The notes under the pieces are model-generated. The model was not told the DNA's origin. It worked only from the letters and a program-made list of their open reading frames with translations, and made no database searches. A DNA stretch of 64,000 nucleotides from Arthrobacter oryzae (lineage in GTDB: Bacteria; Actinomycetota; Actinomycetes; Actinomycetales; Micrococcaceae): the NCBI RefSeq assembly GCF_030718995.1, contig NZ_CP132204.1, positions 1,550,001 through 1,614,000 on the forward strand, written 5' to 3'. The translations under genes and the position numbers were made by a program. This document shows positions 9,433 through 19,364 of this stretch, one piece after another. Positions within the stretch are counted from its first letter, which is position 1, and each line of letters opens with the position of its first letter.

Positions 9433-9666
9433 GCTTGCCACATTACTGCCCGGCGCCGCTGAAGCGTGAACGGACACGAGGCGACACCTGACGCCCCACG
9501 GCTCGACAGATGTCTAGGTGCGGAGTTCAAAAACCCCGGAAACACGCGGAAGAGGCGGGCGGGCAGGAGCGGAATTCTGTCAGCTACCTCACACGCGGAT
9601 TTATTCTGGAAGTACAGATTCCCCCGCTCATTCGGCCCAAGAGGCCACCAACGATGGAGCCCACAA

Positions 9667-10785
9667 ATGATCATCGGCGTCCCCAAAGAGATCAAGAACA
9701 ACGAATTCCGCGTCGCCATCACGGCAGCCGGCGTGCATGAATTCCGCACCCACGGCCACACCGTGCTCGTGGAGCGCGGTGCGGGGCTGGGCTCCGGAAT
9801 CACCGACGAGGAATACGCCATCGCCGGCGCCGAGATCGTCACCGAAGCTGACGACGTCTGGGCCCGCGCCGACATGGTCATGAAGGTCAAGGAGCCCATC
9901 GCCGCGGAATACCACCGCTTCCGCAAGGGCCTGATCCTCTTCACCTACCTCCACCTGGCCGCCGAGCCCGAACTGACCCGGGAGCTCATCAACTCCGGCG
10001 TCACCGCGATCGCCTACGAAACCGTCCAGGAAGGCCGCACCCTGCCGCTGCTGGCCCCGATGTCAGAAGTTGCCGGCCGCCTGTCCGTCCAGGTCGGCGC
10101 CACCTCGCTGATGGCTCCCGCCGGCGGCAAGGGCGTGCTCCTCGGCGGCGTCCCGGGCGTCCGTCCGGCCAAGGTGGTTGTCCTCGGTGCAGGCGTGGCC
10201 GGCACCAACGCCGCCGCCATGGCCCTGGGCCTCGGTGCCGACGTCACCATCCTGGACATCAACATCAACCGCCTGCGCGAACTCGACGCCCAGTACCAGG
10301 GCCGGCTGAAGACCGTCGCGTCCAACAAGTACGAGATCGAGAAGTCCGTGGTGGATGCGGACCTGGTGATCGGCTCCGTGCTGATCCCGGGCGCCAAGGC
10401 CCCCAAGCTGGTCACCAACGAACTGGTTTCCCGGATGAAGCCCGGCTCCGTGCTGGTGGACATCGCCGTGGACCAGGGCGGCTGCTTCGAAGACACGCAC
10501 CCCACCACGCACCAGGAACCCACGTACAAGGTCCACAACACGATCTTCTACTGCGTGGCAAACATGCCCGGCGCCGTTCCCAACACGTCCACGTACGCAC
10601 TCACCAACGTGACCCTGCGCTACGGTGTTGCCCTCGCCAACCTCGGTGTGAAGGCCGCGTTCGAGAAGGACCCCGCCCTGGCAGCCGGCCTCAACATCGC
10701 TGCCGGCCACGTGGCACACCACTCCGTCTCCGAAGCGCACAACCTGCCGCTCGTAGGCGACTGGCACGAACTGGTCTCCGCATAA
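9667..10785 (+). CDS. ald: Alanine dehydrogenase
   Basis: Interconverts L-alanine and pyruvate plus ammonia with NAD. The 372-residue protein shows the full family pattern: [17 protein letters not shown] at the N-terminus, the MKVKEPI pyruvate-binding segment, the NAD-binding Rossmann motif [13 protein letters not shown] near residue 170, and the hexamer-type C-terminus with [20 protein letters not shown] lies eight bases before the ATG. It is a single gene divergent from the PucR regulator and is followed by a long inverted repeat. Confidence 0.95.
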   Translation: MIIGVPKEIKNNEFRVAITAAGVHEFRTHGHTVLVERGAGLGSGITDEEYAIAGAEIVTEADDVWARADMVMKVKEPIAAEYHRFRKGLILFTYLHLAAEPELTRELINSGVTAIAYETVQEGRTLPLLAPMSEVAGRLSVQVGATSLMAPAGGKGVLLGGVPGVRPAKVVVLGAGVAGTNAAAMALGLGADVTILDININRLRELDAQYQGRLKTVASNKYEIEKSVVDADLVIGSVLIPGAKAPKLVTNELVSRMKPGSVLVDIAVDQGGCFEDTHPTTHQEPTYKVHNTIFYCVANMPGAVPNTSTYALTNVTLRYGVALANLGVKAAFEKDPALAAGLNIAAGHVAHHSVSEAHNLPLVGDWHELVSA

Positions 10786-10802
10786 CTCCTTAGTTCGTCC
10801 CG

Positions 10803-10890
10803 CTGCGCTGGACGACACACATCCTCGGCGTGCTGCTCCTTCGTCGCTTTGACGCACGCTGCCGGATGTCTGTCGTTCAGCGCAGTTTTG
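10803..10890. terminator. Long imperfect inverted repeat after ald
   Basis: Two 22-base arms (10803-10824 and 10864-10885) are complementary at 20 positions, with an inner pair GCGTGC/GCACGC (10828-10833 and 10854-10859). The right arm is followed by TTTTGG. It can form a large cruciform or RNA hairpin between the convergent ald and Gfo/Idh genes and probably acts as a bidirectional terminator; its size exceeds what termination needs. Confidence 0.55.
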
Positions 10891-10891
10891 G

Positions 10892-11980
10892 TTAAGCTCT
10901 GTGCAGAGCCAGTTCGCGTGCCTTTTCTATTAGTTTGAGGACCTCGATCGGGCCGGAGGGGTTTACTGGCAGGGGCAGCGGCGAGGCCGTGCCGCCGTCG
11001 TTGATTTTGTCCGCGAGGATCCGGTAGAACTCCGGGTAGGCGCCGCGTTCGGTGGACAGCCGGTCCAGGTGTCCGTCACGGCCTAGAAGCCCGGCCCATT
11101 CGGCGCCCTCGACACCGTATTCCTCGTCCAGAGGCCCTCCGCCGGCCACAATGTACGGCTCCTGGGGGTCGACGCCGTGCTTGGTGAAGCCGCCTTCCGA
11201 GCCCAGGAGCCGGTAACGGGGTCCCTGCTGGGCGCAGAGCATGTTCATCCAGAGGTGGCTGACCACGCCGGAGTCATGCTGCAGGGCCACGAACACGTCA
11301 TCGTCGGTCTTTTCCCCGGGCCGCCGGGCCCGAAGTTCCGCGTGAATGACGGTTGCCGGGCCGAACAGCTGCAGCGACTGGTCGATGAGGTGCGTCCCGA
11401 GATCAAAAAGCACCCCGCCGCCGTCGTCCGCCGTCGCATCAGCTTTCCAGGCCTTGGAAACTTCCGGGGACCAGCGCTCGAACCGCGACTCAAACCGGGT
11501 CACAGTACCCAGGGCGCCGCTTTCCAGCAGGCCCTGGACCGTGAGGAAGTCGCCGTCCCAGCGGCGGTTCTGGAAGACCGTCAGCACGCGGTCCAGCCGC
11601 GCGGCGAGATCCATGAGTTCCTGGCCCTCGGCGCTGCGCACCGCAAAAGGCTTGTCGACGACGACGTCGAGTCCCGCCTCCAGCGCGGCCTTCGCCAGCG
11701 GGTAGTGGGTGGCCGGCGGCGTCCCGAGGACTATGAGGTCAAGGTCGCCGGCGAGCGCCAGGAGGTCGGCAGGGCTGTTCACTAGCTGAGCCGCCGGGTA
11801 GCTGGCGGACGCATCTTCCTGCCTCCCGGCGTCGGACGTTGCAATGGCGTCCAGGGAGTACGCGGAGTTGGCGGTGATCAGCGGTGCGTGGAACACGCGG
11901 CCGGACAGTCCGAAGCCGGCGACTGCCGTCCGGATGGAGGGCTTGCCCGGGCCGGAGCCGGGCGTTGCTTCTATGCTCAT
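10892..11980 (-). CDS. Gfo/Idh/MocA-family NAD(P) oxidoreductase
   Basis: A 362-residue sugar or inositol dehydrogenase-like enzyme. It has an N-terminal Rossmann fold (VAGFGLSGRVFHAPLI, about residues 19-34), the conserved VVDKPFAV (Lys of the EKP-type motif) near residue 110, and the C-terminal GGVLFDLGTHLIDQ motif with the catalytic-type histidine. The substrate cannot be told from sequence. TAGCGT ends six bases before the ATG, consistent with leaderless transcription. It has no operon partner: the repeat array and the end of the peptide transporter operon lie upstream. Confidence 0.85.
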   Translation of the reverse strand: MSIEATPGSGPGKPSIRTAVAGFGLSGRVFHAPLITANSAYSLDAIATSDAGRQEDASASYPAAQLVNSPADLLALAGDLDLIVLGTPPATHYPLAKAALEAGLDVVVDKPFAVRSAEGQELMDLAARLDRVLTVFQNRRWDGDFLTVQGLLESGALGTVTRFESRFERWSPEVSKAWKADATADDGGGVLFDLGTHLIDQSLQLFGPATVIHAELRARRPGEKTDDDVFVALQHDSGVVSHLWMNMLCAQQGPRYRLLGSEGGFTKHGVDPQEPYIVAGGGPLDEEYGVEGAEWAGLLGRDGHLDRLSTERGAYPEFYRILADKINDGGTASPLPLPVNPSGPIEVLKLIEKARELALHRA

Positions 11981-11999
11981 GGTCCAACGCTACCCCCGC

Positions 12000-12185
12000 A
12001 CGCTCTCTCACTTCCTGCGTTGTTTCATCAAACGCTCTCTCACATCCTGCAACCGCCGGACCAACGCTCTTTCACTTCCTGCGGGAGCGTGCCGGGGAAT
12101 GCGGCAACAGTAAGAGAGGGTCTCGGGAAAACGCGCGAAACGTGAGAGAGGATCGCCCGGAAAGGCGCAGGAAGTGAGAGAGCGT
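12000..12185. repeat. Mirror-symmetric array of six 20-bp repeats, 32-bp period
   Basis: Three direct copies of ACGCTCTCTCACTTCCTGCG start at 12000, 12032 and 12064, and three inverted copies end at 12121, 12153 and 12185, so spacing is exactly 32 bases on each side and the array is symmetric about 12092.5. The outermost pair is perfectly complementary over 20 bases. Copies 2 and 3 have two and one mismatches, while the inner inverted copies match at 13-14 of 20 positions, conserving mainly GTGAGAGAG. The spacers are 12 bases and unrelated. This fills the gap between the Gfo/Idh gene and the peptide transporter terminator. No coding frame in it looks real. Confidence 0.9.
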
Positions 12186-12202
12186 CGGAGGGGACGGCGA
12201 AG

Positions 12203-12251
12203 GCCGGCACCCCGTGAAAAGTCCGTATGAACGGATCACGGGGATGCCGGC
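12203..12251 (-). terminator. Strong hairpin ending the peptide ABC operon
   Basis: GCCGGCACCCCGTGA pairs with TCACGGGGATGCCGGC (one bulged base), with an inner stem TCCGT/ACGGA around a four-base loop. It begins 26 bases after the stop of the substrate-binding protein gene. There is no U-tract, so it may stabilise the 3' end or need Rho. Confidence 0.7.
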
Positions 12252-12277
12252 CCGGCGTTACTGCTGGCAGGCTGCTG

Positions 12278-13987
12278 TTACTTCTTTTCCCAGCCGATGG
12301 TGGTCCAGTCCGGAACCTGGGACAGGCTCTTGAACAGGGACGGACCGTAGTTGGCCAGGCCGGTGCGGACGAACGAGATCTGGGGACCGTTCATCACAAC
12401 GCCCATGGAGAAGTACTTGGCCATGTGCTTCTTTTCAACTTCCATGGCTGCCTTGTTGCGTTCGGCGTTGTCCTCGATGCTGCTAAGCGCCTTGATCTCG
12501 GCATCCAGCTCGGCGTCGCCCAGCTCGTTCTCGTTGGTCTTGGAGTCGTAGAACTGCTTGACGGCGTCCGTTGCGTCAGCACCCACCGTGTAACCGGAGA
12601 CGCTGAGGAAGAAGTCGCGGCTGCCCAGGACCTTGCCGAAGTCGGCAGAGGCACGCTGGTCGATTCCTACGTCCATGCCGCCGGCCTGGAGCTGCTTCTG
12701 CAGGGTCTGCACGAAGGCCAGGGTGGTGGGATCATCACCGAAGTTGCTGATCTTGAATGCGGCCGGGACGCCGTCCTTCTCCATGATGCCTGCTGCGTTG
12801 GGCTTGTACCCGGCATCGGTCAGCACCTTCTTGGCTGCCTCGGCACCGGATTCCGTGGCCGGGTAGTTGTCCTGGTAGTACTTGGAGAACGGCAGCAGCA
12901 TCATGGAGCCGGAGCTGGTCTCTTCCCAGTTCAGCCCGTTGAAGCGGACCTTGCGCAGGGCCTCACGGTCAACGGCGGTGAAGATTGCCTTGCGGATGGC
13001 GACGTCCGTCAGCGGGGCCTTCTGCGCGTTGAGGTTCAGGCCGCCGGCGAACAGCCGCTGACCGCGGCGGATCTCGGAATCCTTCGTGCCGTCCAGCTGC
13101 TTGTACGGGGTGATCGTGTTGGCGGACACACCGTCGATCTCGCCGTTCTTGAAGGCTGCAATCGCGGCACTGCTCTCCAGCTGGCGGAACACCACCTTGT
13201 CGAGGACAGGCTTGGCGCCCCACCACTTGTCGTTCTTGGCCAGGGTGACAGTCTTGGCGGCGCTGTCGTACTTGTCCAGCTTGAAGGGTCCTGCCATCCA
13301 CTCCGGGTGCATGTCGCCGGTGAAGCCGGTGTTGAAGATCTCCGGCGTGTTCACGGCCGGGTGGATCAGGCCGGTGAAGAGGGCATCCAGCGGGTAGACG
13401 GGCTGGGTGGTGGTGACAACGACTTCCTTGTCACTGGCGCCTGCCTTCACGGAATCAACGAACTCGTACGCGCCGGAGCTGACGATGTCGATGTCCTTGT
13501 TTTCGCCCTTGAGCATGTTCCAGGTGTTCTCGAAGGCTTTGACGTCGATCGGCGTGCCGTCGTTGTACGAGGCCTTCTCGTTCACCTTGATGGTGATGGT
13601 CTGCTTGCCGTCCTTGACCTCGCTCTTGACGTCCTCGCAGAAGTCCTTGTTCGGCGTCGCCGTGCCGTCGAAGTCGAAGTTCCAGCAGCCCCACGTGCCG
13701 GCCTGGTCAATCGGGCGGTGCAGCGCCGTGTTGTCCGCGCTGTTGCCGTTGTTGGAGAAGCCGTTGAAGTCCGGACCGATGTTGCCCAGCGGAAGCGTCA
13801 CGGTGCCGCCCGGTTCCAGGTCCTTGGCGTCCTTGGCGTTAATGCTGATCAGCTTGGTGAGGTCGCTGCCGGCTTCCTGGCCCTTGCCCGCGTCGGGGCC
13901 CGAGGGGGTGCCGCCTCCGCCACAGCCGGTAAGCGCGAGCGCTGCCGTTACGGCGGCCACCCCGCCAATCTTGGTCAGATTCTTCAT
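12278..13987 (-). CDS. ABC transporter substrate-binding lipoprotein, peptide/dipeptide family 5
   Basis: A 569-residue extracellular lipoprotein that captures the substrate for the adjacent permeases. The N-terminus is a lipoprotein signal ending in LTGC at residue 22, followed by a Gly/Ser linker and a family 5 solute-binding domain (NEKASYNDGTPIDVKAFENTW, and RKAIFTAVDRE around the conserved mid region). ATG at 13987 is preceded by AAGGGAAA at good spacing. It is the last gene of the four-gene operon, 53 bases after the ATPase gene. Family members bind oligopeptides, dipeptides, nickel or glycosides; peptides are the default guess. Confidence 0.9.
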   Translation of the reverse strand: MKNLTKIGGVAAVTAALALTGCGGGGTPSGPDAGKGQEAGSDLTKLISINAKDAKDLEPGGTVTLPLGNIGPDFNGFSNNGNSADNTALHRPIDQAGTWGCWNFDFDGTATPNKDFCEDVKSEVKDGKQTITIKVNEKASYNDGTPIDVKAFENTWNMLKGENKDIDIVSSGAYEFVDSVKAGASDKEVVVTTTQPVYPLDALFTGLIHPAVNTPEIFNTGFTGDMHPEWMAGPFKLDKYDSAAKTVTLAKNDKWWGAKPVLDKVVFRQLESSAAIAAFKNGEIDGVSANTITPYKQLDGTKDSEIRRGQRLFAGGLNLNAQKAPLTDVAIRKAIFTAVDREALRKVRFNGLNWEETSSGSMMLLPFSKYYQDNYPATESGAEAAKKVLTDAGYKPNAAGIMEKDGVPAAFKISNFGDDPTTLAFVQTLQKQLQAGGMDVGIDQRASADFGKVLGSRDFFLSVSGYTVGADATDAVKQFYDSKTNENELGDAELDAEIKALSSIEDNAERNKAAMEVEKKHMAKYFSMGVVMNGPQISFVRTGLANYGPSLFKSLSQVPDWTTIGWEKK

Positions 13988-14040
13988 GGTTTTCCCTTCA
14001 TTTTTGGTGCGAGAGTTGGTGCTTTGGGGGATCGGGCAAG

Positions 14041-16325
<2,285 letters not shown>

Positions 16326-16329
<4 letters not shown>

Positions 16330-17309
16330 TTGCGGGCCTTCCCTGCAGTCTTGTGGGTTCTGCCCTTGGCGCGGCCAACTGAGCTGGAGCTGGGGTCGAA
16401 CGCGTCGCGGAGGCCGTCGTTCATCATGGCCAGGGAACCCGTGAGCAGGAACATCGCCACCAGCGGAACCCAGAACATCCACGGGAAGGTCTGGACCTGG
16501 GAGGTCGCCTGGTTGATGAGGACACCCAGACTCACATCCGGGACCTTGATGCCGATGCCGATGAAGGAGAACGCCACCTCGGCCAGGATGGCGCCGGTGA
16601 CGCCGCGGGTGATGTCCAGGACCAGCAGGGAACCGATGTTGGGGACCAGGTGGCGCCAGACAATCCGGCGGGCCGGGATGCCCATGTACTGGGCGGCCTT
16701 GACGAAGTCGCGCTGCATGAGCGACATCGAGAGGGAGCGGATCAGGCGGGCGGTGCCCATCCAGCTGAAGACCAGGAGCACGATGATCAGCAGCAGCCAG
16801 CTGGGCAGGTTCTCCCGCAGGCCGTTGCCTCCGCCGCTGGTGGCCACGGCCACCACCAGCAGTGCCGGCATCATGATGAGGGCCTCCAGGATGAAGAGCA
16901 TCACCTTGTCCACTTTGCCGCCGAAGTAGGCCATGGTGCAGCCGTAGACGGCGGCGATCAGCACCGACACCAGGCCGACCACCAGGCCGATGAGGATGGA
17001 GATCCGGGTTCCTTCCACCATCAGGGCATAGAGGTCGATGCCGGCCTGGGATGTGCCCAGCAGGTGCTCCGCCGAGGGCGGCATGCCGATGTTGAACGGG
17101 TCGATTGTTTCCTTGTCCCAGGGGGAGAGCAATCCTCCCACAAAGGAGAAGACCGTCAGGGCGAGGAAAATGACCAGGCCGGCCACGGCTGTCTTGTTCC
17201 GCAGGAAGCGCCGCAGGATGATCGAGGACTTGGCGATGACGACGTCGTCGTTCTCGATCTTTGCTTCCTCGGCGACGGCGGCCGGGTCGATGGCATTGAG
17301 GTTGGTCAT
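16326..17309 (-). CDS. Peptide ABC transporter permease, DppC type
   Basis: A 327-residue inner-membrane permease with an N-terminal OppC-type region (SIILRRFLRNKTAVAGLVIF) and the BPD_transp_1 domain with its coupling loop QYMGIPARRIVWRHLVPN. About six membrane helices are visible. The start ATG at 17309 follows the stop of the first permease by two bases (TAACCATG). The C-terminal tail is basic and Ser-rich. It forms the transmembrane channel with the DppB-type protein. Confidence 0.9.
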
Positions 17310-17311
17310 GG

Positions 17312-18298
17312 TTACTGCACCCGCACTCTCGGGTCGACAAGTGTGGTGGCGAAGTCCGCGAGGATGGCGCCGATCGCGAAGATGACGGAACCGTAGGCCA
17401 GCGTGGCGGTGGCCGCGTTGACGTCCTGCAGGGCAATGGCGTCGATGCTCCACGAACCGACGCCGGGCCAGGCAAAGATCTTCTCGGCGAAGAAACCGCC
17501 GGCGAAGATGGCCGGGATGGTGAAGGCGATGCTTTGGGCCACCGGGATGAACGAAACCCGCAGGGCGTGGCGGGCGATGGCCTGGTTGCGGGTGAGGCCC
17601 TTGGCGCGGGCCGTGCGGACGAAGTCGGCATTGACGTTGTCCAGCAGGTACTGGCGCTGGGCGATCTGGTAGGTTCCCCAGCCCACCAGCGTGATGGCCA
17701 GCGTGGGCACTGCGTAGTGGGCGAGCATGTCCACGAACTGGACCCAGGCGTTGCCCTCCAGTCCGGGAGTGGAGATGCCCGTGACGAAGAAGATCCGTTC
17801 GCCGATGGATTCGTTGATGTTGATGGCGCCCAGCTGGACCAGGAAGTAGGCGATCGGGGCGGGCACGATGTACACAAGGTAGCTGTAGGACGTGATGACG
17901 CGGTCCTGGAACTTGTACTGCCGGGCGGCGGTGTACACACCCAGCGCGACGCCGATGATGAGGGTCAGGACGATGGAGGCCAGGAACAGCCGCGTGGAAA
18001 TCCATACGCGGTCGCCGAATTCGGCATTGATGAACGCGCCGTTGGGGCTTCGTCCCCAGTCCCAGCGGGTCACGACCGCCGTGAGCCAGTCCACGTAGCG
18101 CTCCCAGGGACTGAGTGTCGGATCAAGGCCCTTGAGCCGGAAGGAATTGGTCACCTGCTCGGGTGTAGGCCGTGGAATGCGTTCCTGTTCCAGCAGCGCG
18201 GGCTGCAGTGTGCTGACGGCAAGGAAGTAGCCCGCCGTCGTGGTCAGGAAGATCATGAGCAGGTAGGTGGCTGCCCTTTTGGCGAGGTAGCGGAACAT
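17312..18298 (-). CDS. Peptide ABC transporter permease, DppB type
   Basis: A 328-residue permease, the first of the two channel subunits. An N-terminal signal-anchor helix (YLLMIFLTTTAGYFLAV) is followed by a roughly 70-residue extracytoplasmic segment and a BPD_transp_1 domain with the coupling loop FVRTARAKGLTRNQAIARHALR. It heads the recognised transporter genes. An in-frame stop three codons upstream fixes the ATG at 18298; AGGCAG is a weak ribosome site. A possible leader frame ends just before it. Confidence 0.9.
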   Translation of the reverse strand: MFRYLAKRAATYLLMIFLTTTAGYFLAVSTLQPALLEQERIPRPTPEQVTNSFRLKGLDPTLSPWERYVDWLTAVVTRWDWGRSPNGAFINAEFGDRVWISTRLFLASIVLTLIIGVALGVYTAARQYKFQDRVITSYSYLVYIVPAPIAYFLVQLGAININESIGERIFFVTGISTPGLEGNAWVQFVDMLAHYAVPTLAITLVGWGTYQIAQRQYLLDNVNADFVRTARAKGLTRNQAIARHALRVSFIPVAQSIAFTIPAIFAGGFFAEKIFAWPGVGSWSIDAIALQDVNAATATLAYGSVIFAIGAILADFATTLVDPRVRVQ

Positions 18299-18304
18299 GT
18301 CTGC

Positions 18305-18526
18305 CTAGCTCTGGATCGCCGGCGCCAGTTCCGCGCCGCGCAATGACGGCGGCGCTGCGGAGGTGCCGTTCCCGGCGGGTGTCATTTCAGCATTCACAGC
18401 AGTTGATCCTTCCGTCATCCCCCGCACCGGCGAGGGTTCCGCCGCCGATCCAGGATCATGGCCAGCGGGTGTCTGGCCGCCCGCACGCCCAAGGGCACTG
18501 TCCTGGTGGACTATGTTGCGGGTCAC
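18305..18526 (-). CDS. Possible leader peptide of the peptide transporter operon
   Basis: An open frame of 73 codons from GTG at 18526 stops six bases before the first permease ATG. The product is Pro/Ala/Gly-rich with no domain and no hydrophobic helix, and no strong ribosome site is seen, so it may not be made. Its placement would allow translational coupling. The remaining 18527-18655 stretch holds no recognisable gene; it includes an AT-richer stretch near 18600-18630 with a short inverted repeat (ATCGT and ACGAT, 12 bases apart). Confidence 0.25.
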   Translation of the reverse strand: MTRNIVHQDSALGRAGGQTPAGHDPGSAAEPSPVRGMTEGSTAVNAEMTPAGNGTSAAPPSLRGAELAPAIQS

Positions 18527-18655
18527 ATTCCAGAGGAAACTACCACATATGGAGAAGCCGCCAGGATGCCCTCAACCGGAAACACGGGGGTCCTGTACCA
18601 GATCGTTATGAATAAATCACGATGGTTGATTTGAGTGGCCGGCCATCCGCTGGAT

Positions 18656-19330
18656 TTACGCTTCGTCCGGTGGAAATGTCCTCCGTCCCTCAGGCCCGTT
18701 GGCCTCCCGGCGGTCGACGCCGCCGGGGCACTTGACGAGGCTCGTCACCAGCTCGCGCCAGGACTCCACAAGCCGTTCCGGAGCCACGTGATGGACCCGC
18801 ACCGCATAGAGCAGGCGTTCCGGATCCAGGGTGGAGCTCAGCGACATCGCCATGAGCCACGGATCCGCGCTCACCCCGGCCGCGCGGAGGAGCATTTCGA
18901 TGTGCCGGTGCCACAGCACGGCGGCGGGTACATCAAAGCGGTTGTAGGCGGAGGAGTCCGCGGCGCGGGCCAGCTCCCCGTACTCCAGGACGTAGGCGAT
19001 CCGCTCCGCGCCGAAGGCCACGAGCCTGTCCAGCGGGGGTGCGCCCGGACCGAGCGGCGGGGGGCCGAACATGAACCGGCCCTGGAACTCCGCCTCCGAG
19101 TCGCTCAGCAGCGTCATCATCAGCCCGGCCCGGGAGCCGAAGCGCCGGAAGACCGTGCCTTTGCCGACTCCGGCCCGTTCGGCCAGCCGGTCCATGGTGA
19201 GGCCGTCAGCGCCGCACTCCTCAATAAGTTCGCGGGCGGCCCTGAGCAGCAGCTCCCGGTTGCGGACGGCATCGCTGCGTTCCGTTTCCCCGCCCAGCTG
19301 CGATCCGGACCGGATTGGGATGAGGCTCAC
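18656..19330 (-). CDS. TetR-family transcriptional regulator
   Basis: A 224-residue regulator with an N-terminal TetR domain (LMERAGVGKGTVFRRFGSR-like, here LAERAGVGKGTVFRRFGSR, about residues 50-68) and a C-terminal domain of the type common in TetR proteins near efflux or oxidoreductase genes. GTG at 19330 is preferred because TAGAAT ends seven bases before it, fitting a leaderless transcript; the upstream ATG overlaps that hexamer. It follows the large membrane-protein gene on the same strand by 34 bases, so some transcripts may carry both. The target is unknown. Confidence 0.75.
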   Translation of the reverse strand: MSLIPIRSGSQLGGETERSDAVRNRELLLRAARELIEECGADGLTMDRLAERAGVGKGTVFRRFGSRAGLMMTLLSDSEAEFQGRFMFGPPPLGPGAPPLDRLVAFGAERIAYVLEYGELARAADSSAYNRFDVPAAVLWHRHIEMLLRAAGVSADPWLMAMSLSSTLDPERLLYAVRVHHVAPERLVESWRELVTSLVKCPGGVDRREANGPEGRRTFPPDEA

Positions 19331-19364
19331 ACCGGACATTCTAGCCCCGCTTTGTTCGCGGAAA

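Noticed and set aside
12000-12185. CRISPR-like array
   Set aside because: Regular 20-bp repeats with 12-bp spacers, but the second half is inverted, the spacers are too short and there are no cas genes.
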